Shown piece after piece: positions 1 through 7,851 of a stretch of 21,397 nucleotides of DNA. Each line of letters opens with the position of its first letter. The stretch's first letter is position 1. A program made the position numbers and the translations under genes. The stretch comes from CAJQND01 sp051010055 (lineage in GTDB: Bacteria > Pseudomonadota > Alphaproteobacteria > Rhizobiales > CAJQND01), in assembly GCA_051010055.1 (NCBI GenBank), contig JBPCVY010000031.1, forward strand, positions 1 to 21,397, given 5' to 3'. Below the pieces are notes generated by a model. The model was not told the origin of the DNA. It made no database searches and was given only the letters and a program-made list of their open reading frames with translations.

Positions 1-1
1 C

Positions 2-718
2 GGCGGCATCGACCTCATCGTCATCTACAATTCCGGGCGCTACCGCATGGCTGGGCGTGGTTCAGTTGCCGGGCTCATGCCCTATGGAGATGCCAATCAG
101 ATTGTCGTTGAGATGGCGTCAGAGGTTTTGCCGGTGGTTAAGTATACCCCTGTACTCGCCGGGGTAAACGGAACCGATCCGTTCCGCCTCATGGATGTTT
201 TCCTCGATGACCTGAAGCGTATTGGGTTCTCCGGGGTTCAGAACTTCCCGACAGTCGGCCTTATCGACGGCGTTTTCCGGACAAATCTGGAAGAAACCGG
301 AATGTCTTTTGACCTTGAGATCGACATGATCGCCAAAGCCCACCAAAAAGACATGCTCACAACCCCTTACGTTTTCAATGAAGACGATGCAGCGGCCATG
401 GCCAAAGCTGGCGCCGATATCATCGTTTGCCATTTGGGGCTGACAACCGGTGGCTCCATCGGGGCTGAAACTGCAACGAAATTGGAAGAAGCGCCGGCAA
501 CGGTAGATGCGTGGGCGCAAGCAGCGCTTGATGTGAACCCGGATGCCATTGTGCTGGTGCATGGTGGGCCGGTTGCCACGCCGGAGGATGCTGAATTCGT
601 TCTAAAGAACACCAAGAACTGCGATGGCTTCTACGGCGCCTCGTCAATGGAACGGCTGCCAACGGAAGTAGCGCTCACCGAGCAAACCAAGAAATTCAAA
701 CAGATCAGCGGGAATTAA
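2..718 (+). CDS. PEP-hydrolase-family TIM-barrel protein, 5' end cut by window
   Basis: The reading frame is open from base 2, so the gene begins upstream of the window. The visible first residues GGIDLIVIYNSGRYRMAGRG match the N-terminal barrel part of the phosphoenolpyruvate hydrolase family (PF09370, TIM barrel), which is about 275 residues long, so roughly 40 residues are missing. Further family-like blocks are VLAGVNGTDPF, GVQNFPTVGLIDG, HLGLTTGG and LVHGGPVATPEDA, then GFYGASSMERLP near the C-terminus. The biochemical role of this family is poorly established; the PEP-hydrolase name comes from related domains. Often such genes sit next to a Tm-1-like ATP-binding protein, which would lie upstream here (inference). 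It is followed after 54 bases by the flotillin gene on the same strand and probably shares its transcript. The family call is confident; the reaction is not. Confidence 0.85.
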   Translation, partial: GGIDLIVIYNSGRYRMAGRGSVAGLMPYGDANQIVVEMASEVLPVVKYTPVLAGVNGTDPFRLMDVFLDDLKRIGFSGVQNFPTVGLIDGVFRTNLEETGMSFDLEIDMIAKAHQKDMLTTPYVFNEDDAAAMAKAGADIIVCHLGLTTGGSIGAETATKLEEAPATVDAWAQAALDVNPDAIVLVHGGPVATPEDAEFVLKNTKNCDGFYGASSMERLPTEVALTEQTKKFKQISGN

Positions 719-772
719 CATGCTGACAAACACAAAAATCAAATTGCGGATACGCAAGCAGGGGGATCGATC

Positions 773-3700
773 ATGACTGGGCAACTCATTGGTCAGCTCA
801 TTCTCTGGCTTATAGTGGCGGTTATCGTCATTGCCATTATTTATTGGGTAATGAACTGGCTCTACCGCCGCTCAACCAAGGAAGTGGCATTTGTAAGAAC
901 CGGTTTTCTGGGCGAGAAAGTGGTGATTGACGGCGGCGCATTTGTCTGGCCGATCATTCATGACATCACGCCAGTTAACATGAACTCACTTACACTGGAA
1001 GTAATCCGCAACCGTGATGATGCGCTCATAACTAAAGACCGCATGCGGGTTGATGTGGAAGCGGAGTTCTATGTACGCGTGCGACCGACAAAAGAAGCTG
1101 TTTCCATTGCAGCCTCCACCCTTGGGCGCAGGACCCTGCAAACCGAAAACTTGCATTCCCTCCTAGGCGGCAAGTTTGAATCAGCTATGCGCGTTATCGC
1201 TGCCGAAATGTCCATGGCTGAGATGCATGAACAGCGCGGCGTATACGTAACCCGCGTTAAGGAAGCTGCCCAGGAAGACCTGGAACGCAACGGTCTGGAG
1301 CTGGAATCCGTCGCCATTAAAGATATTGACCAAACCAGCCTGGAGTTTTTCAACCCCTCCAACCGGTTTGATGCAGAAGGTCTTACCGCCCTAATCAAGG
1401 ACATTGAAGACAGGCGTAAGCTGCGCAATGACATTGAGCAGGATTCAATGATCAAGATCCGCGCACGGAACCTTGAGGCGGAAAAGCAGGCTCTTGAGAT
1501 TGAGCGAGAAAGCGAAGAAGCCAGGTTGTTCCAGGAGCGCGATGTTGAGTTCCACCGCGCACAACAGCGCGCGGAAGTTGCCCGCGAAAGGGCTGAACGC
1601 GAAACCGAAGCCGAACAGGCTGAGATTGTAGCCAAGGAAGCAATCGAAAAGGCGCGCATTGAGCAAGAACGTGCTGTGACGGAAGCGCGCATTTCGAATG
1701 AACAGGAAACCCAGTCAAAGGAAATTGAGCGCCAGCGCACTATTGAAGAAGCGGAAATCTCGGCCCGCGAGGCAACCGAGCGCGCGCGCATTGAGCAAGA
1801 ACGCGCCTTAACGGAAGCGCGCATTACAAAAGACAGGGAGACCCAAAAAAGCGAAATCGCCCGCCAGCGTGAAATCGAACAGACCGAAATTGCCGCACGG
1901 GAGGAGACCGAAAAGGCGCGGATTGCGCAAGAACAAGCAGTTATCGATGCGCGTATCGCCAGTGAAGAAGAAACCCGGCGGCGGGAGATTGAACGTACCC
2001 GGGCCATTGAATCTGCAGAAATTGCAGCCCGCGAAGCAACTGAACGCCTGCGCATTGCAGAAGATGCTGTCGTCAGCGAAGAACGCATTCAATCTGACCG
2101 TAAAATCCGCACCCTGGAAATTGAGCGCCAGAAGGTTCTCGAGGAAGCTGAAATTGCTTCCAAGGAAGCAACTGAAGCTGCGCGCATCGCGCAAGAGAAA
2201 TCGGTTGCCGCCGATCGCATTGCTTTTGAACAGGATGTGCGCCAGCGGGAGATTTCACGCAATCAAGCAGTAGACCAGGCCGACATCGCAGCACGCGAGT
2301 CCGTCGAGGCTGCCCGGATTGCGATTGATGCAAAGATCGATCAGGAGCGCATTGATAAACGCGAAGAGATTGTTCTGCGCGAAGCCCAGTCAAGCGAAAA
2401 GACGGAAATTGCCCGTATTGGCCAGCAAAAACAGGTCGAAGCTCAGCGTATCCTGGCAGAAGCGGAAACCCGCAGCAGGGAAATTGAGCGCAACGAAGCC
2501 GTTGAGAGCGCCGAAGTCGCCTCCCGCAGGCTTGTCGATCAGCTGCGGATTGAAAAGGAAATGGAGACTTCGCGCGAAAAGATCTCCCGCGATGAAACCG
2601 TCCGCAATCTGGAAATAGCCCGCAACAAAGCAACCGATGAAGCACAAATTGCAGCTGATGAGGCAATTGAAGCTGCCCGCATCGCCCAGCAGAAAGTGCT
2701 TGATGCAGAGCGTATCGCTGCGGAGCAGGAAACCCGCGAAAAAGAAATCGCCCGCGAGGAAGCCGTTGAGGCAACCGACATCAAGCGCCGCGATGCGGTC
2801 GAGCGCCAGCGCATCAAAACCGAGCTTGATCTGGAGAAAGAGCGCATCACGTCGCAGAAAGATCGCGAAGTCACGGAAATCGACCGCAAGAAGGCCGTCG
2901 AAGGCGCGGAAGAAGAACGGGTCATCGAACTGGCGGCAAAGAAAACCGAACGGGCCGAGGCCGACGCAATGGTACGCCAGGCAGAGATTTCCGCTCAACG
3001 CGATGTGGAAACAACAGACGTTGCCCGCGAACGCGCTCTCGATGCCGCAAAACTAGAGCGTAAACGCTCAATCGAGCAGCTTGAGATTGCCCGCGTGCAA
3101 GCATTGCGTGAGGCTGAGATTGGTTCCAAGGAAGAAATCGAACGGGCCAGAATTGCCTCAGAACGTGGTTTGGATGATGCCCGTATTGGCCATGAAACCG
3201 AACGCCGGCGCCTTGAAGTTGAACGCGAAAAGGCGGTCGAGACCGTTCAGATGGAAAAGGCAATTGCGCTTTACAAGAAGTCGCTTGAGGAATCTGCAGC
3301 TCAGGCCGAGGCAGATGCTGCCCGTGCCCTGGCAACCGAGGCAGAAGAACGGGTCAAAACCACCCGCGAAACCGAAGAGGCAAACCGCAAGCGCACTATC
3401 GATGTGCTGATGGCCGAAAAACAAGCTGAGGAAGCCCGCATCGAAGCAGGTGCAGAACAAATTCGCCGCACCGTCGAAGCAGAAGCAAAGCGCCTTCTCA
3501 ACGAAGCCGAGAACGTACTCACGGACGAAGCCCGCTACTCGCTCTTCAGGCGCAATCTGCTTGAGCATGTGGAAGGCATTGTTGCCGCCTCAGTCCGGCC
3601 ACTTGAGAAGATCAACGACATCCGCATCATGCAACTCGACGGTATTACCGGTGGTGGTGGCGGTGGCGGCCAGCGCAATATGACCGATGAGGTTATCAAT

Positions 3701-3931
3701 TCTGCCCTGCGCTACCGGGTGCAGGCGCCGCTCATCGACAACCTTTTGGCGGACCTTGGCATAGAAGGCGGCGATTTGGCCAAGATGGGCGGCCTCGTTC
3801 GCGAGGCCAGCGATATGCAACGAGTCTCCCAAGCCCTTGAAAAGCAGACAGCCGAGGAGCAGTCCGGCGATGGCGGCGGCGGTGAAGAACCCGGTCAGGA
3901 CACCACCGGCGGCGGCAGCGAAAGGAGCTGA
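773..3931 (+). CDS. Giant flotillin / SPFH-domain membrane protein with long repeat coiled coil
   Basis: One N-terminal transmembrane helix (about residues 5-28) is followed by an SPFH/band 7 domain (about 32-200). A very long charged coiled coil rich in Glu, Arg, Ala and Ile follows (about 205-890), then a flotillin-type C-terminal region (about 890-1052) with a Gly run near 957-965 and a Gly-rich tail. The layout resembles YqiK/flotillin proteins, which are usually 500-700 residues; this one has 1052. The extra length comes from 44-residue units beginning EIxRxxA: five in tandem (residues 317-536), a 33-residue spacer (537-569) and three more (570-701). Since 44 = 4 x 11 and 33 = 3 x 11, the rod has hendecad periodicity. 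Flotillins organise membrane microdomains and form oligomeric cages. The start is set by an AGGGGGA ribosome site ending 7 bases before the ATG. Its stop overlaps the next start by one base. A role beside a molybdenum hydroxylase is unexplained. Confidence 0.93.
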   Translation: MTGQLIGQLILWLIVAVIVIAIIYWVMNWLYRRSTKEVAFVRTGFLGEKVVIDGGAFVWPIIHDITPVNMNSLTLEVIRNRDDALITKDRMRVDVEAEFYVRVRPTKEAVSIAASTLGRRTLQTENLHSLLGGKFESAMRVIAAEMSMAEMHEQRGVYVTRVKEAAQEDLERNGLELESVAIKDIDQTSLEFFNPSNRFDAEGLTALIKDIEDRRKLRNDIEQDSMIKIRARNLEAEKQALEIERESEEARLFQERDVEFHRAQQRAEVARERAERETEAEQAEIVAKEAIEKARIEQERAVTEARISNEQETQSKEIERQRTIEEAEISAREATERARIEQERALTEARITKDRETQKSEIARQREIEQTEIAAREETEKARIAQEQAVIDARIASEEETRRREIERTRAIESAEIAAREATERLRIAEDAVVSEERIQSDRKIRTLEIERQKVLEEAEIASKEATEAARIAQEKSVAADRIAFEQDVRQREISRNQAVDQADIAARESVEAARIAIDAKIDQERIDKREEIVLREAQSSEKTEIARIGQQKQVEAQRILAEAETRSREIERNEAVESAEVASRRLVDQLRIEKEMETSREKISRDETVRNLEIARNKATDEAQIAADEAIEAARIAQQKVLDAERIAAEQETREKEIAREEAVEATDIKRRDAVERQRIKTELDLEKERITSQKDREVTEIDRKKAVEGAEEERVIELAAKKTERAEADAMVRQAEISAQRDVETTDVARERALDAAKLERKRSIEQLEIARVQALREAEIGSKEEIERARIASERGLDDARIGHETERRRLEVEREKAVETVQMEKAIALYKKSLEESAAQAEADAARALATEAEERVKTTRETEEANRKRTIDVLMAEKQAEEARIEAGAEQIRRTVEAEAKRLLNEAENVLTDEARYSLFRRNLLEHVEGIVAASVRPLEKINDIRIMQLDGITGGGGGGGQRNMTDEVINSALRYRVQAPLIDNLLADLGIEGGDLAKMGGLVREASDMQRVSQALEKQTAEEQSGDGGGGEEPGQDTTGGGSERS
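1721..2875 (+). repeat. Eight 132-bp (44-codon) coding repeats inside the flotillin gene
   Basis: Units of exactly 132 bases start at 1721, 1853, 1985, 2117 and 2249. A 99-base (33-codon) interruption spans 2381-2479, and three more units start at 2480, 2612 and 2744. Each encodes a segment beginning E-I-x-R and carrying a central AExAxxE(A/T)xE-type block, then ARIxQE and an R/K-rich end. The units are diverged at DNA level, so they look old rather than recently amplified. After 2876 the pattern continues in degenerate form. Confidence 0.8.
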
Positions 3932-4371
3932 TGATGGCGCGTGTTTATACCTCCAGCGTCATCAGCGCTCCTTCGGAAAAAGTCTGGGAGCGGGTACGCG
4001 ATTTCAACGGCCTGCCCCGGTGGCATCCGGCTATTCGCGAAAGCCGCATCGAAAATGGTGAACCGCCGGACAAGATTGGCTGTGTGCGTGATTTCCGTTT
4101 GCAGAACGGCGACCGCATCCGCGAGCGCCTTCTGGGGTTATCGGATTTCGATTTGTTTTTTACATATTCGATCCTTGAAAGCCCGATGCCGCTTACAGAA
4201 TACGTTGCCACATTGAGGCTCACTCCGGTGACTGACGGCAACCGCACATTCGTTGAATGGTCAGCGGAGTTCGAGTGCGCGCCAGATGAGGCCGAAGAAC
4301 TGGTGAATGGCATTGGCCAGAACGTTTTCCAGGCCGGTTTCGATTCCCTCAAACGACACTTTGGCGGATAG
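3931..4371 (+). CDS. SRPBCC family protein (polyketide cyclase/MxaD-like), copy 1
   Basis: The 146-residue protein has the START/Bet v1-type helix-grip pattern of the SRPBCC superfamily. It opens with a strand and APSEKVWERVRDFNGLPRWHP, then IGCVRDFRL and RERLLGLSD, then alternating strands and a long C-terminal helix. SRPBCC proteins bind hydrophobic ligands in a deep pocket; CoxG of CO dehydrogenase operons also has this fold, but this sequence looks more like the MxaD/polyketide-cyclase-2 group. Two adjacent ATGs exist. The first overlaps the flotillin stop as TGATG. The second, at 3934, is better spaced from AAGGAG (3922-3927) and may be the true start. It is a clear paralogue of the next gene. 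The fold is confident; the ligand is unknown. Confidence 0.9.
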   Translation: MMARVYTSSVISAPSEKVWERVRDFNGLPRWHPAIRESRIENGEPPDKIGCVRDFRLQNGDRIRERLLGLSDFDLFFTYSILESPMPLTEYVATLRLTPVTDGNRTFVEWSAEFECAPDEAEELVNGIGQNVFQAGFDSLKRHFGG

Positions 4372-4381
4372 GCGGTAAGCA

Positions 4382-4840
4382 ATGGTCAAGGTCGAAAAAA
4401 GCACAATAATGGACGCGCCAATTGAGGCGGTCTGGAACGTGCTGCGCGACTTCAACGGCCATGACCAATGGCATCCGGCAGTTGCCGACAGCCATATCGA
4501 ACGGGGCCGCTCTTCCGACATGATTGGTTGCGTGCGGCGCTTTCATCTTGCCGACGGATCCGAGCTCAGAGAGCAACTACTCACCCTGTCTGACGCAGAT
4601 ATGGCCTTCAGCTACTGCCTTTTGGACACTCCTGTGCCGCTGTTGAACTACGTTGCCCATGTGCGGCTTTTTCCGGTCACCGACGAGGACAGGACTTTCT
4701 GGCATTGGCAGTCCCAGTTCGACACCCCGGCTGGCCGTGAACAAGAGCTACAGCAAGTCGTGGGTGAACAAATCTACGAAACAGGATTCTCGGCGGTGCG
4801 CGAGCATATGGGGCTCACGCCTGCCCAATCAGGAGCATGA
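4382..4840 (+). CDS. SRPBCC family protein, copy 2
   Basis: This 152-residue protein aligns end to end with the preceding gene. Shared blocks include APxExVW, RDFNG, WHPA, IGCVR, the REx(L)L-LSD segment, PVPL/PMPL and PVTDxxRTF. The pair therefore arose by tandem duplication and diverged well. It begins 10 bases after the previous stop with only a weak ribosome site (GGCGGTAAG), which suggests translational coupling. The C-terminal helix is followed by a short polar tail. It ends 3 bases before the FAD-subunit gene, so it is firmly within the molybdenum hydroxylase operon. A substrate-binding, cofactor-handling or CoxG-like membrane-attachment role is possible but only inferred. Confidence 0.9.
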   Translation: MVKVEKSTIMDAPIEAVWNVLRDFNGHDQWHPAVADSHIERGRSSDMIGCVRRFHLADGSELREQLLTLSDADMAFSYCLLDTPVPLLNYVAHVRLFPVTDEDRTFWHWQSQFDTPAGREQELQQVVGEQIYETGFSAVREHMGLTPAQSGA

Positions 4841-4843
4841 ATT

Positions 4844-5650
4844 ATGCCCATTCGGGTTGAGACATTTGAACGGATTGAAGAGGCAGCCCAGGCTCTGTCA
4901 GCCAACCAATCGGCGCGATTCTTCGGCGGCGGAACGCTGTTGATGCGCGGTGTGAATTCAGGTGATCAACGGTTCGACACCCTCATACGCGTCACCGATC
5001 CCGCATTTCGTGAGATTCAGATCCAAGGAGACCGCATAACCCTCGGCGGCGGCGTGACCATGGCGCAGATACTCGCCCACCGCGATTTGGCATTTCTCGC
5101 GGGCCCGGCACGGGCGGTTGGCGGGCCGGCCGTGCGCAACGCGGCAACAGTTGGCGGCAATTTGAATGTGGGCTCGCCCTTTGGAGATTTCACCACTGCT
5201 TTGCTGGCGCTTGGCGCGGAAGTTCAGCTTTCCAGCCAAGGCGGGAACTCTGTTTCAATAGACGATTTTTTGCGTGACCGCTCATCGGCACGGCAATCGA
5301 TTGTCAGTGCTGTTTCACTTAAGCGGCCACAAGACCAATCCAGCTTCCGGTTTTTGAAGGTAAGCCGGGTCAAACCCAAGGGGATTTCCCTTTTATCCAT
5401 GGCCGCCTCAATCAGCCGCTCGCCGGCGGGCGTGCGCGTCGCCTACGGAAATATGGGGCCAGGCCCGGTGCGGGCAACGGCAGTTGAACGTGCCCTTGAG
5501 GGAGCAAGTCTTGATGCTTCTGGAATCGCACCGGCATTGGCGGTTGCAGCTGAGGGACTAACCCCGCCAACCGACCCACTGGCAACAGATTGGTATAGGC
5601 GCGAAGTTGCCCCGGTACACCTGAAACGGCTCCTTCTAGGCGCAGCGTAA
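4844..5650 (+). CDS. Molybdenum hydroxylase FAD-binding medium subunit (CoxM/XdhB family)
   Basis: The 268-residue protein belongs to the FAD-binding subunit family of CO dehydrogenase/xanthine dehydrogenase-type enzymes; it carries electrons from the iron-sulphur subunit to an external acceptor through FAD. The first FAD loop is seen as FFGGGTLLMRG (about residues 26-36) and the second as RNAATVGGNL (about 99-108), matching the family's AGG and TIGG motifs. The C-terminal CO_deh_flav_C domain starts near residue 165 (FLKVSRVKPKGISL). The length is slightly below the usual 280-290. The start follows AGGAG at 4831-4835 with 8 bases spacing. Subunit order M-S-L matches the cox type of operon. 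Expected location is the cytoplasm. Confidence 0.92.
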   Translation: MPIRVETFERIEEAAQALSANQSARFFGGGTLLMRGVNSGDQRFDTLIRVTDPAFREIQIQGDRITLGGGVTMAQILAHRDLAFLAGPARAVGGPAVRNAATVGGNLNVGSPFGDFTTALLALGAEVQLSSQGGNSVSIDDFLRDRSSARQSIVSAVSLKRPQDQSSFRFLKVSRVKPKGISLLSMAASISRSPAGVRVAYGNMGPGPVRATAVERALEGASLDASGIAPALAVAAEGLTPPTDPLATDWYRREVAPVHLKRLLLGAA

Positions 5651-5664
5651 AAGGGATTTGAAAG

Positions 5665-6150
5665 ATGGCCAAAAAACCAATCCAATTTCAGCTCAACGGC
5701 GAGAGCAAGGCGGTTTTCGCCGATGATGGGCGAAACCTCCTGGACGTACTCCGACGTGGTGTTGGCGATTTATCGCCAAAGTATGGCTGCGGCCAGGGCA
5801 GTTGCGGCAGTTGCACGGTGCTTATCGACGGCGAACCCTATCTTGCCTGCCTCACATTGGCTGAAACTGTTGAAGGCCATACAATTGAAACCACGGGCGG
5901 CATGGATGCAGGTGGCGAGGTTCACCCGTTGCAAGAAGCCTTCATGCGCAATTTCGCTGCCCAATGCGGCTATTGCACGCCGGGCATGCTGATGGCGGCC
6001 AAAGCGCTTCTCAATAAGAACCCCCGCCCTTCCCGGGAAGAAATTCTCTCCGCCCTCGAAGGTAATCTCTGCCGCTGCACTGGCTATGAGCCAATTATCA
6101 ACGCAATTCTTGAAGTTGCCCAAGGCGGCGCTTCCCAAAGCTACGGGTGA
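5665..6150 (+). CDS. Molybdenum hydroxylase 2Fe-2S small subunit (CoxS/XdhC-type)
   Basis: The 161-residue protein carries both iron-sulphur clusters of this enzyme class. The plant-ferredoxin-like N-terminal domain has Cys42, Cys47, Cys50 and Cys62 (CGQGSCGSC then LAC). The C-terminal [2Fe-2S]-binding helical domain has Cys101, Cys104, Cys136 and Cys138 (CGYCTPGM and CRCTGY). All eight ligands are present and the length is typical, so electron transfer from the molybdenum centre to FAD should be intact. It starts 14 bases after the FAD-subunit stop. Its stop overlaps the large-subunit GTG start as GTGA, which indicates coupling. Confidence 0.96.
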   Translation: MAKKPIQFQLNGESKAVFADDGRNLLDVLRRGVGDLSPKYGCGQGSCGSCTVLIDGEPYLACLTLAETVEGHTIETTGGMDAGGEVHPLQEAFMRNFAAQCGYCTPGMLMAAKALLNKNPRPSREEILSALEGNLCRCTGYEPIINAILEVAQGGASQSYG

Positions 6151-7850
6151 ATGAAACGATGGCTGTTGAATTCCGTAAAGAATTTTTTACCGATGAACGC
6201 GACGACAATCTCAACGAGATTGGCAAGCCGACCCGCCGCCAAGATATTCTGGGCCATGTGACGGGCCGCTCGCCGTTTTTTGATGACCATCTCTTCGAAG
6301 GCGTGTTGCATATGCGCTGTGCGCGCTCGCCACATCATCATGCCCGCATCCGTTCAATTGATATCTCAGAAGCTGAACGTATGCCGGGCGTGAAAAAGGT
6401 GTTGCTCGGGAAAGATGTTCCCAACAATCTCAACACTCTCCTCAGCCTGTTGGATTTCGGGCTTGATGATGAAGCGCTGCTATCAGAGAAAAAGGTTACC
6501 TATAAGGGCGAGCCGGTTGCCGCGGTAATCGCCGAAAGCGAACAGGCTGCGTTAGATGCGGCTGCCAAGGTGCGGGTGGATTGGGAAGTGCTTCCCCACG
6601 TTCTGGACGTTGAAGAGGCAATTAAGCCCGGCGCGGTGGTGGTAAACGAAGTCTATCCCACCAACAAATTCGTCTATCACGACAAATATGACCATCAAAA
6701 ACTGCGCTATGGAGATGTAGAGGCCGCCTTTCAACAGGCTGATCACATCGTTGAAGGGCGCTACCAGATGTCGCCGATTGAGCAAGCACCCATAGAAACC
6801 TGCGGTGCAATTGCGGCTCCTGAAACAAATGACCGGTTCGTTTGTTACACCTCGACACAGGCATTGTTTTTCTCGCTTGGCACCTCGGCAAAACTTCTTG
6901 ATACGTCTTCGGCGCGTTTGCATTTCATCGGCGGCACCGTCGGTGGCGGCTTTGGCGGCAAGGTGGACAGTCTCCACGAGCCTCTCGCCATTTTGGGGTG
7001 CATGCTCACCGGCAAACCGGTCAAATATATGTTCGACCGGGAAGAAGAAATGCAGGTTGGCGCACCACGCGGTGCAGAACGCTGGTTCATTAAAGATGGG
7101 GTGATGAACGATGGCCGCATCGTCGCGCGCCAGTTCACGGGATACTTTGATGCCGGCGCTTATACCCGGCTCTCAAGTTACGCCATCATCAAGTGTGTTG
7201 GCCACCTTCCCGGCCCCTACACCATCCCGAATGTCAGCGCCAATGTGTTTTGCGTTTATACAAACCGCACCCCAGCAACCGCCATGCGGGGCTTCGGCAT
7301 CACCGGTGTGGATTTTTCCATTGAAGCCCATATGGATAAGGTGGCGCATCAGGTTGGCGCCGACCCAATAGAACTGCGCATCATCAACTCCTATCGTGAT
7401 GGCGATATGAAAGCGCACCGCAGGGAAGCCAAGAACTGCGCTCTGATTGAGTGCTGCCAGGTGGCAGCCCAAAAAGCGGACTGGAAAATCAGCGATTGGG
7501 CAGGCCAGCAAAATTCGCTCACCGGTGGCGGTGGTGACCGAGCGCAACTCCCAGCCCATACCGCAACAGATCAAGATGGTGTCGTGCCGGGCGGCAGATC
7601 CGGCAGCTACGGACATACGGGCGGACGGCGGAACACAACAGATACAACAATCCCAACAACGTCGCCGCCGGTTCAGCCAACTCCACCAGTGCAGCCCGTT
7701 CCCCAGCCGGCCCAGGCCGCAGCGGCGCTAACATCGGAACCTGCAGCCTCCGCACCGCCCCCACCTCCGCAACCGGCAGAACCGGCACCACCACAGAAGC
7801 GGGGTCCTGCACGTTTTTCATCAACTGTTTCCGGACTAAGGAGGCGCTGA
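6147..7850 (+). CDS. Molybdopterin-binding large subunit, N-terminal half, with Pro-rich tail
   Basis: The 567-residue protein contains the aldehyde oxidase/xanthine dehydrogenase a/b hammerhead domain (about residues 25-140) and the first molybdopterin-binding domain (about 150-450). The latter shows GGTVGGGFGGK (about 262-272) and ATAMRGFG. That loop is of the xanthine/aldehyde-oxidase type; the AYxCSFR loop of true CO dehydrogenases is absent. Family proteins normally continue into a second molybdopterin domain, but here the homology stops near LIECCQVAAQKADW. It is replaced by about 110 residues that are first Gly-rich and then Pro/Ala-rich with charged ends. The second domain is encoded by the next gene. 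The start is either GTG at 6147 (overlapping the previous stop) or ATG at 6159, which has GGTGA 8 bases upstream. Confidence 0.9.
   Translation: MNETMAVEFRKEFFTDERDDNLNEIGKPTRRQDILGHVTGRSPFFDDHLFEGVLHMRCARSPHHHARIRSIDISEAERMPGVKKVLLGKDVPNNLNTLLSLLDFGLDDEALLSEKKVTYKGEPVAAVIAESEQAALDAAAKVRVDWEVLPHVLDVEEAIKPGAVVVNEVYPTNKFVYHDKYDHQKLRYGDVEAAFQQADHIVEGRYQMSPIEQAPIETCGAIAAPETNDRFVCYTSTQALFFSLGTSAKLLDTSSARLHFIGGTVGGGFGGKVDSLHEPLAILGCMLTGKPVKYMFDREEEMQVGAPRGAERWFIKDGVMNDGRIVARQFTGYFDAGAYTRLSSYAIIKCVGHLPGPYTIPNVSANVFCVYTNRTPATAMRGFGITGVDFSIEAHMDKVAHQVGADPIELRIINSYRDGDMKAHRREAKNCALIECCQVAAQKADWKISDWAGQQNSLTGGGGDRAQLPAHTATDQDGVVPGGRSGSYGHTGGRRNTTDTTIPTTSPPVQPTPPVQPVPQPAQAAAALTSEPAASAPPPPPQPAEPAPPQKRGPARFSSTVSGLRRR
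7837..7844 (+). promoter_or_regulatory. Strong ribosome binding site for the separate C-terminal large-subunit gene
   Basis: TAAGGAGG is a near-perfect anti-16S match, 7 bases before the ATG at 7852 and inside the last codons of the preceding gene. It argues that the split of the large subunit is a genuine two-gene arrangement and not a sequencing frameshift. Confidence 0.85.
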
Positions 7851-7851
7851 C

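Noticed and set aside
1069..2088. 339-residue frame on the - strand
   Set aside because: It is the antisense of the repeat coiled coil. Its Ser/Arg-rich, low-complexity content mirrors the Glu/Arg/Ala codons of the real flotillin gene.
2073..2774. 233-residue frame on the - strand, and other long antisense frames up to 3568
   Set aside because: They are also shadows of the flotillin repeats, with no start signals or family features.
1721..2875. Regular 132-bp repeats considered as a CRISPR or other non-coding array
   Set aside because: The period matches 44 codons, units are diverged and adjacent without spacers, and the frame is open throughout.
7500..7850. Frameshift as the cause of the split large subunit
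   Set aside because: No other frame in the Pro-rich segment carries family sequence, the break lies at the domain border, and the second gene has a strong ribosome site and ATG.
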